Assembly (NCBI GenBank): GCA_950295325.1
Contig: OX485807.1
Span: 21,549,666-21,613,665 of the forward strand
From: Polytrichum commune
Lineage: Eukaryota; Streptophyta; Polytrichopsida; Polytrichales; Polytrichaceae
DNA length: 64,000 bases
Direction of reading: 5' to 3'
The notes under the pieces are model-generated. The model was not told the DNA's origin. It saw nothing but the letters and a program-made list of their open reading frames with translations, and made no database searches. A program made the position numbers and the translations under genes. This document shows positions 56,507 through 64,000 of the stretch, one piece after another. Positions within the stretch are counted from its first letter, which is position 1. Each line of letters opens with the position of its first letter.

Positions 56507-57057
56507 TGTTTACATTGTGGACTATGAAAGGTGCCCATTGATCCCTTAAATGTATGTGATGGGTTGTAGAACTCGTCCCAACCCCACTGTGGTTTACAAC
56601 AAGGGGACAAAAATGTCAGAGTGGTCATGGAACTTGAGGTGTTTAAAAGCCCTAATTTTAGGTCAACATTATCCATTGTCATGGTCCAATGGGTTTTATG
56701 GTGAGGGAGGCAAAAAGAGGTTCTCTCATTGCAAAAGTTAGGGGACCATTACATTTAAATTTTGATTTTGATTTTTAATCTTTGGCTATATGTTACTAAA
56801 GTTAAGAGGAAGGAAGGGAAGAAGGTAAAATTAAAATTAAAAAAAATCCCAAAACTGTCAATTTTGGGTATAAATTTTTAAAAATAGCACATCCACTTTT
56901 TGGTGCATGGTTTGTCCTCTTGGTCCATGTTCTATTTACACCTAGTGAGGGCCCAAAAGGCGTTAGAATTTGTTATTTTCATAAATTTGACCATGAAAGT
57001 GTGACCATGGAGAAGGCCATTTGATATGGGACAACTTCATGGTCCATGATGTAAACA
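56507..57057. mobile_element. MITE family M2, 551 bp
   Basis: Left end TGTTTACATTGTGGACTATG and right end CATGGTCCATGATGTAAACA are near-perfect inverses (~22 bp). The interior is non-coding. A direct partial copy lies at 58,818 and a diverged inverted one near 39,170. Confidence 0.8.
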
Positions 57058-57114
57058 TTTCCTCATGACACTGCACATTGGCACCCAATTTTACTTACAC
57101 AAAGCATGACTCAA

Positions 57115-57381
57115 GAGGGAAAGAGGGAATTTGTGTATACAAGCGTGCCTCTCATTCATCTAACATAACATTAGAAATTATTATTTAAAAAAAATTTGAC
57201 CCTCTATAGGTTTGCTGCGTATCCATCTCAAATGACCTTGAGTATGTGGGGAGAATGTACACTAGTTTGGGTTATTTAAAGCTAATTCCAGTGTCAAACA
57301 TTTATACATGGTGCAAAGCATTTCAAGGCTTTGATGTTGGATGAATGGGAGGTATGCTTGTACATGATAAGTCTCTCTCTA
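57115..57381. mobile_element. MITE family M1, copy B
   Basis: CGTGCCTCTCATTCATCTAA on the left and TTGGATGAATGGGAGGTATG on the right, with interior words shared with copy A (CTCAAATGACCTTGAGTATG; TAATTCCAGTGTCAAA). Confidence 0.7.
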
Positions 57382-57738
57382 TGCTTGGGAGGAATTAGGA
57401 TGAACAACACGAGAAATCGGACCAGACTCCAACTATCAATATGTTGTATGTCCAATATACTCTATACAACATAAATATAAAGACTACATAAAATCATAGC
57501 ATGATCTATGTGCACACAAGGCAAGTCCACAATACAAGTTAAGTGGTGGATTTATTACTTGCATTTAACTCACATCGAAGGCATCACAAGCACATGTAAT
57601 AACGGCTACAGTTCTAAATCGGATTTATTAATCAACTCATACTAATCGTGTGTTTCATATTCTTGTTGGCTAACATACATATAGCATAATGAGGTCATTT
57701 AAGACTTGTCTATCTTATTATATTATTGTCTATCGACC

Positions 57739-57966
57739 GTGAGAGGCAATTATCACATATGAGCTCAACTCTCATGCCTCCAACATAAAATACTTGACGC
57801 CCTCCCCCCCCAATATGTTTGTGAATGGTGCATCTCAAATGACTTGGACTAGATGTCTTTAGAAATCAACTGCAATAATTTATATCCGGATTGCACACTA
57901 TTTCATGACTTCTATGTCGTACGAACAAGAGGTAAACTTGTGTGTGATAATTCCCCCTCTCTCTTA
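57739..57966. mobile_element. MITE family M1, copy D (diverged)
   Basis: Left ATTATCACATATGAGCTCAA and CTCTCATGCCTCCAACAT; right GAGGTAAACTTGTGTGTGAT then CCCCCTCTCTC. CATCTCAAATGACTTGGACT in the interior matches copy B. Confidence 0.6.
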
Positions 57967-58810
57967 CAAGTCCTACTGAAATAGACCCCCCCATCAAATT
58001 AGGTAGGAGGTTGTAAGAAACAACCATCCCACACATGATGCTCATGTTCACCCAAAAAAAAGGCAACACTAGAGGATGGATGTATGATTCGTCCGAGATA
58101 CCCCTAAACTACTGGATGAGAGTGGAGAGGTACCCAAATCCGAACGAAGGAGTTGGCAATTCGATTCCCAGTTGTGAAATCTTCTCTCTACTTGACGGTG
58201 AAAAACCCAAGAACCCACCCACCGCAAGGTAGGCAACAAACCCCACCCTGCACCAAGGAGATCCTTCAACAGGGTAGGGCCAACATGCTCAAGTTCACTT
58301 CGGATTGCCCGACATTGTATATTAGTATTATTATGACGTCGTAAGTATAAGTGATGACGGGGGTGTAAGAACCCCACACCGTCCTTTGTCATCTTCCGGC
58401 CTCTTTTTACCAAGTACCCATAAGTGCTTAGAAGGTACGCTCGATCAAAAGGTTTTGGGATTGTTTTCATGAGCAAGGGGATGACTCTCTTACGTAAGTT
58501 AATGTTAATGGGGTGTCATCACTTTGTCACGGACATGGCTGTGAGGATGTCGGGATAGATAGGGATAGATATGAGGAGCAGTTGCAGCGTCAGCAAGCAT
58601 GTGTACTGACAAGGGACTCATCACTTTCATGTGTGACAACGTATTGTATTTTTGTACCTAAACATGTCCAAGTAAAAATGAATTTTGCTAATTCAATCAT
58701 GGCATACCACTCATCCAAATGGACTCCAAAAACAGGCTGAATCGACTACTTGAAGCGCTCTCTGTCTTGGAAGAAGATGAGAGTGGCTTAAGTTGTGTTC
58801 TTTGGAGTCT
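57967..58810. other. Intergenic, nothing recognised
   Basis: Overlapping frames on both strands around 58,035-58,480 have no recognisable domain and no clear splice context. Confidence 0.4.
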
Positions 58811-58817
58811 AAGGGGT

Positions 58818-59065
58818 TGTTTACATCATGGACCATGAAGTTGTCCCAAGGTCTTGCAAAATTTGTGATTGGTTGTTGAACTCGTCCTGGGACTGCTTCG
58901 GTTTATATCAAGGAAAAAAGATGTCAGAGTGACCATGGAGTTCGAGGTCTCCAAAAGATGTATTTCAAGGCCTGCATTGTTCACTAACATGGTTAACGGG
59001 TTTTGCGGTGGGAGACGCAAACGAGGTGCTCTGTTAGGAAAAGGCAAGGGCCCGTGGCAGAGAAA
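58818..59065 (+). mobile_element. MITE family M2, truncated copy
   Basis: Starts TGTTTACATCATGGACCATG and follows the 56.5 kb copy through GTTGAACTCGTCC, GATGTCAGAGTGACCATGGA and GGGTTTTGCGGTGGGAG. No matching right TIR was found. Confidence 0.7.
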
Positions 59066-59619
59066 TGTTGTTATAATAAATAAAAACTAAGAAATTGTTT
59101 TGGGGGAAGAGAAGATGAAGACAAGAGAAGACAAGAGAGTGGTCAAATTTGAGTTTATGCTCTCAATGGTTGAGATTGCATGGATTGACCTCAACTGACT
59201 TGGGACTTAGGACTTGGGACACTATGTGAACCGGCCCTAAGGCCCAATTCAAACATGTGCTTGGACAAAGCTTCAACAATGACACTATGCTAGTCTTTTG
59301 TTCCCCTACAGTGCTTCCACGTCATTAGGCTATTTTGTGTGCCATTCAATTCATCATAAATGCCGACGACCCTAACTTGACAAGTGTGAGCGTTCGTCCA
59401 CTGGAGAAGTTTGGAGCCACCCTCCAAGCAAGACCCAAAACTTCTCCATCTTGTTCGCCAAGGTGTCTAGGCACTCGTTTGAACCGCCCCATTCACCCCC
59501 AATAATAGTTTTTAGTAACCTCCAACTTCCGTCCATGCTATGTACTAAATGCTTGAGAAGGTGGATGTCTCGTTTGGTAACACACCTTGTCATTCATTCT
59601 CCTCTCGAATCTTATCAAG

Positions 59620-59861
59620 GGAGAGAGGGGATCATCACATATGAGTGTACTTCTCATTCATCCCACCATAATTCCTTGAAATAGTATGCAACCTAGAGAA
59701 TATCATAATTAGTCGAGTTGACAACAAATTTGACCTTAAAGACCCCACATTAGTCTAGTCTCCAAATCATTTGGAACGAATTTGCCACAAACATGTAGGA
59801 GATCATGTTTTGATGTTGGATGGATGAGAGGTCCACTTGTATGCAATAATCCCCTCTCTCC
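59620..59861. mobile_element. MITE family M1, copy C (best preserved)
   Basis: Ends GGAGAGAGGGGATCATCACA and the inverse ending ATAATCCCCTCTCTCC, with imperfect TIRs of about 48 bp (CTTCTCATTCATCC against GGATGGATGAGAGG). 242 bp, non-coding. Confidence 0.85.
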
Positions 59862-61520
59862 GCTATGTATGCGTTGAATTTTAAACAACACTTTGAAAAA
59901 CATGGGAGAGGATCCACCATGGCAAGTTATGTGACATATACTACGGATACTCGTAAATAAGCCCTACCACACATATGGCTTTTCCCAAAAAGTGCCACAG
60001 TGACTTGTATCAATAATGTGACAAAGTTCAATTTCTCGAGCATCCGGAAACATAAAATAATTATGTGGGGTACAACAATGTGAACCCTTTGGGCCACAAG
60101 TGAATAATGGACTTTGCGGAATTAGTCCCCTCACTCAACACATGGGTTATATATATATATATAGAGAGAGAGATTGGAGGTGGGGATAAACAATAATTTA
60201 TGCATGGTTTCCCGTATGTTAAGGTAAGTGAAGCTTCATACTACACTTTTTTTCTTTTTTCTTTTTAAATTTGTTTCAAGGTAGTAGGGTAGATTACCAG
60301 TTGAAGTTGACGCAAATTTATATTTGAGAATGCAGAATTTAAAAAATACAACACAAATAGACGACGATGGGATACAAAGTGGGTTATTCATTGCATGTGA
60401 GATGAATTATGGGAAACGTCAAATGAGAACTTCCTCTTGAAGATAGCACAAGTTTTGTTACTTTGACACCCTACTTGTGGGGAGAAGAGTTTATGTTTAG
60501 AAAGGTTGTACCACTATCCACGCACTTGGAAGAATTGAGCGATGAGATGATTAGTGGGCGATTCCCGTGGCCATTTCAAAAACCTACTCTCAAGACAATG
60601 CTTATGGCATTCACTCGAAGAACTAAACGATTGGGTGTCTTTTCCAACCAACAAATTCCAAGGTAAATACTTTGATAACGAATAATACATTTGTGAGGGT
60701 TTCAAAACCTATGAGAAAAAATGGTTACGGGCACGATTCATATTTGCTAATCATCTCATCCTACCTAATTGCATGTTTTATGTCCTACCAAAAGCATGTG
60801 CAAATCTAAAATTGTTTGTTTAAGGCCCACTTAAGGTAGATGGGTCTTCAATGATTATTCCTCTCTTTTTCCCTCCGACTAGCTCACTTGTTGTAGGACA
60901 CGAAACATGCAATTAGTACAAGATGTTTGGCCACTCCAAATTGAAATTGTAGCCACTTTCCTCGTAATTTTTGGAGCTCGTATGTTTATATGATTCATAA
61001 CCGAAGTGAAGATTCTTGAGGTCATTAAATGGTCATATAGGCTCCCCTCAATCATGTTGACAATTGAACACATAAGGTACAAAAACCGAAAACGGTGAAC
61101 GACCACATTGGTGCGCTACACTAGGGGTATAATGATTTTTGTGTGGACCCAAAATGGCATATTGTAAAATTGGTGGACTGAAAAGGATGCAGTGTTACGT
61201 GGGATGCAGTGGTTGACCAGATAGATGTTGTTTCATACCACTTGCAATCAATTGTGAATGACATTGAGTTAACCATTTTTTGTGCATTCATATGCATATC
61301 AGGACAATTTTGATACTAAAATTAGGAGACTCTAACACACAAAAGCAAGGGCTTTGACTCACTTGCCTCTTTGAAAAAATATAACTATTTATTTATATGG
61401 AATAATTGTACGAAACATCTTGCATTCCTCATCATTTCATGTACTCCACCTCCGAAAAATGTTGCAGGAATTTCAAGCCACTATTTTTGGCGGAATCAAC
61501 TTATTTTTACCGTATTTTGT
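59862..61520. other. Intergenic, nothing recognised
   Basis: A TA/GA microsatellite lies at 60,150-60,173. No supported gene. Confidence 0.4.
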
Positions 61521-61524
61521 ATTT

Positions 61525-61650
61525 CTATCCTGATGCTTATCATGTTTGGAACATGCAGTCCAATCTCTTTTTGAAACACACGTCTTTTGGGTATCCGTTC
61601 TTAAAGCCACATCAAGCCACATACTACTCAAAGACAGATGTCCAATTAAC
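61525..61650 (-). repeat. Dispersed repeat R2, copy 3
   Basis: The reverse complement reads TTAATTGGACATCTGT, then TTAAGAACGGATACCCAAAA, then GAGATTGGACTGCATGTTCC, as in copies 1 and 2. Confidence 0.55.
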
Positions 61651-61719
61651 ACAAGTAACCGAATTAAGCACGCCTACCTTACCTTAGTTTCAAAAATATC
61701 CCCTTGAAATCTCAAACCA

Positions 61720-62020
61720 AACTCGGAAGTCCCGCGAGGGAGGGGTGGATGAAACCCGTGATTTACAGGACGGGTACATCTGAACTCGTAGGACGTCGGG
61801 ACGGGCGCGAGTCACCCGTCCCCGGCACCCGTGGAGGCGCTGGGTGGCCCTCGCTGGACACGAGGGGTGGACAAGTGGTGTGAGCCTCTATGTAAGTATA
61901 TGTGTTTCTTCTTTTGCAGGTCTATTGAAGCTTCTGGACTATTCGAAGCGCTTCCAAAGCAGCGAGGCTGGAAAGGAGCAAAGATAGAAGAGACAAGAGA
62001 GAGAAAATAGGAGGAGGAGA

Positions 62021-62054
<34 letters not shown>

Positions 62055-62105
62055 CGCCATAGCTGGGGTTTGGGTTTTGGAGAAGAACAGAGAGGTTTAG
62101 TAGCG
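61720..62105 (+). promoter_or_regulatory. Promoter and 5' leader of the 1-Cys peroxiredoxin gene
   Basis: GC-rich block 61,725-61,865 with a perfect 8-bp inverted repeat GGGACGGG/CCCGTCCC (61,798-61,827 area) and repeated GACGGG words. A leader with a GA microsatellite (62,024-62,051) precedes the ATG. GTAAGTATATG...TTGCAG at 61,892-61,919 looks like a splice donor and acceptor only 28 nt apart. No certain TATA box. Confidence 0.4.
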
Positions 62106-62774
62106 ATGGCGTTGCGGTTGGGGGATACGTTGCCGAACTTTACAGCGGAATCGACGTACGGAAAGATTGAGTTCTACAAGTACATAGAGGGCTCCTGGGC
62201 GATTCTGTTCTCGCACCCGAACGACTTCACGCCCGTGTGCACGACGGAGCTTGGAGCGGTTGGTAAGTTTCTGCCGGAGTTCGAGAAGCGGGGAGTGAAG
62301 GTGATCGCGCTATCCTGCAACGACGTGGAATCGCACAAGGGATGGATCGCGGACATTGAGAGCTACACGCCCGGTGCGAAGGTAGGCTACCCGATCCTGG
62401 CGGACCCGACAAGGGAGCTGGCGGTGAAGTTTGGCATGCTTGACCCCGATGAAATTGACGCCAAGGGCGTGCCATTGACCGCAAGGGCAGTGTACGTGAT
62501 TGGCCCCGACAAGAAGCTGAAGCTGTCCATTTTGTATCCCGCCACAACTGGAAGGAACTTCAACGAGGTTCTGCGCGTGATTGACTCGCTCCAGCTCACC
62601 GCTAACTACAGCGTCGCTACTCCGGTGAACTGGCAACAGGGAGATAAGTGCATGGTTGTCCCGTCGCTCTCCAACGAGGCCGCCAAAGAGAAGTTTCCCA
62701 AGGGCTTTGATACCGTCGAGGTCCCCTCCGGCAAGAGCTACATCAGACTCACTCCTCAGCCAAACTTGGAATGA
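62106..62774 (+). CDS. PER1: 1-Cys peroxiredoxin (Prx6/PER1 type)
   Basis: 222 residues from the ATG at 62106; the frame is open upstream but has no earlier ATG. The peroxidatic cysteine is Cys45 in HPNDFTPVCTTELG, with Thr42 and Pro38 of the PxxxT/S-C motif. LSCNDVESHKGWIADI, PILADPTRELAVKFGMLDPDE, ARAVYVIGPDKKLKLSILYP and GRNFNEVLRVIDSLQLT are 1-Cys peroxiredoxin signatures. The C-terminal domain (about 165-222) is complete and there is no resolving Cys in the typical 2-Cys C-terminal position. Plant members reduce peroxides and are linked to seed or spore desiccation and stress. The C-terminal end is GKSYIRLTPQPNLE, without the basic nuclear signal described for some cereal proteins. There is no coding intron. 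Confidence 0.97.
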   Translation: MALRLGDTLPNFTAESTYGKIEFYKYIEGSWAILFSHPNDFTPVCTTELGAVGKFLPEFEKRGVKVIALSCNDVESHKGWIADIESYTPGAKVGYPILADPTRELAVKFGMLDPDEIDAKGVPLTARAVYVIGPDKKLKLSILYPATTGRNFNEVLRVIDSLQLTANYSVATPVNWQQGDKCMVVPSLSNEAAKEKFPKGFDTVEVPSGKSYIRLTPQPNLE

Positions 62775-64000
62775 ACAATGAGAGTATCTCTAAGTGTGCC
62801 TGTATAGTTGAGACTGCCTTTATCTGCTCTTTTAACATTATACCGACCGCCTAGATGAGATGATACATGATTTGCGTATGCTTGATCTGGTTTTAAATAG
62901 AACTACCTTGGTTCCAACGCAACAGCGTCAGTCAGTCAGTGGCGAACAAAGCAGACGATGCGATTTTGTTGATAGTGTAAATGTGCGTGCTATATAAAAC
63001 TGGCCCCCTTGAGTCATCTGATTTCAGGGCAGCTGTTCGTGTTTGACACTTCATATCCAGAACCAGTTTTAAAGCATCAGTTGTTGTGACAAAGGTTTTT
63101 CCACTGTTGACACAAAAACGATCTGCAAAAAGGTTTTTGGGTTCACGTGATGTATCGACCTATTCGGAGCGGTCATTAATTTGCGTGCCTCAGCTCGGTT
63201 TCCATTTCAGGACTACTCGATCCATTCCCTTTTTAGATATTCAAATTGCATCCTCCGCTTCGTCTGGTCAAGAAAGGATATGGTCACGTGCTTTGTCTTT
63301 GCTGTAGTGCACTCTCCGCTCATTACAGTGTGGATCTTTAATTATTGTTTTCATCTTCTTTAGATAATTGCACTTACACGTTTATTAGGTAATTAGTAGC
63401 ATTAATGTAACTTATGAATGTAATGTGATTACGACGATCAGTGCAAACACTTCTATTGCCTGTGCACATATTACCTATTGCACGATACGCTTCCAGTAGA
63501 GTTTCGTTTGGTGTTGCAGATGCATGGCATATCGGCAATGATTTGGAATCGGCAATGATTTCAAGCAGTAATACCTGCATCAGTATTGTCGCCACTCTCG
63601 GTTATATTACATATTAAAGATTTTAGTGTCCGAATAATAGATTGTCATATTTCTCGGTAAGTGAAATGCACTCAGAAATTCACATTCAATGACTAGCACA
63701 TGCATTGCGATTTTCGGCACATATCTGTAACTTTCTATGTTCACTGAAATTGCGCTCATATAGCAAAGATAGTTAGATGCGTTACAATGTCTTGATGTCT
63801 TCTAAGTAGACATTAAGTAAACAGTCCAGTCATCAATGCACAAGACCGAGTTACTCAGTAAGATGGTATGCTACAAAAGTGCAGCAACAAAACGATCAAT
63901 GCCTTCTATAAGACTAGTCTGCACTATGCAAAAAAATGTCTTGTGCATTATGAAAGTGCAACGTCCCAACCAGAAAATGCCCAACGCCAATGAACTGGAC
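62775..64000. other. 3' flank of the peroxiredoxin gene, nothing recognised
   Basis: Contains the likely 3' UTR (to about 63,000) and AT-rich DNA with no supported gene. Confidence 0.4.

Overview
ORGANISM AND SETTING. This is nuclear DNA of a streptophyte plant. The host genes are plant-type: a germin-like protein, a multi-exon METTL4-type MT-A70 methyltransferase, a six-exon quinone oxidoreductase and a 1-Cys peroxiredoxin. Spliceosomal introns, plant transposon families (PIF/Harbinger, CACTA) and a short CCCTAAA interstitial run support this. Gene density is very low and transposons make up a large part of the window, so the genome is probably large and repeat-rich. The 1-Cys peroxiredoxin has no intron in its coding region. 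I cannot place the species; nothing argues specifically for a flowering plant.

LAYOUT. 1-2 kb: a tandem duplication, small dispersed repeats and a doubtful first exon. 2.05-6.82 kb: a complete PIF/Harbinger element with TIRs and two intact convergent ORFs. 7.2-9.8 kb: two 5'-truncated non-LTR retrotransposon copies with a long hairpin between them. 10.7-17.8 kb: a minus-strand Ty3/Gypsy-type retrotransposon with gag, protease, a C5-cytosine DNA methyltransferase, reverse transcriptase/RNase H, integrase and a C-terminal PHD finger. 20.2-20.6 kb: a MITE. 21.3-21.9 kb: germin-like gene. 25.9-29.0 kb: quinone oxidoreductase (minus). 31.0-32.3 kb: unrecognised gene or gene fragment (minus). 34.5-38.0 kb: METTL4 (minus), with a triple ~310-340 bp repeat upstream. 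39.88-53.65 kb: a degraded Tc1-like element split by a 12,180 bp CACTA element, which itself seems to hold a ~1.1 kb insertion. 55-60 kb: a cluster of short inverted-repeat elements. 62.1-62.8 kb: 1-Cys peroxiredoxin (plus).

MOST INTERESTING. The Gypsy-type element joins three chromatin-related or recoding features in one unit. A DNMT3/DRM-like cytosine methyltransferase sits between protease and reverse transcriptase. The methyltransferase and RT reading frames are in phase and separated by one UAG in the context UAG-CAA-UUA, the leaky-stop context known from tobamoviruses. The polyprotein ends in a histone-reader-type PHD finger, cut in this copy by a TGA at its conserved Trp position. The element could in principle methylate DNA and read chromatin at its targets. 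This copy is damaged: two in-frame stops in gag, one in the PHD, and no LTR pair found. Second, the CACTA element carries arrays of a ~25 bp unit (ACGTCA plus GAAACGC) in its ends and also in the introns of its own genes.

LIMITS. Everything comes from reading the sequence. Exon borders come from GT/AG and frame reasoning, family names from recognised motifs, and repeat families from eye comparison within the window.
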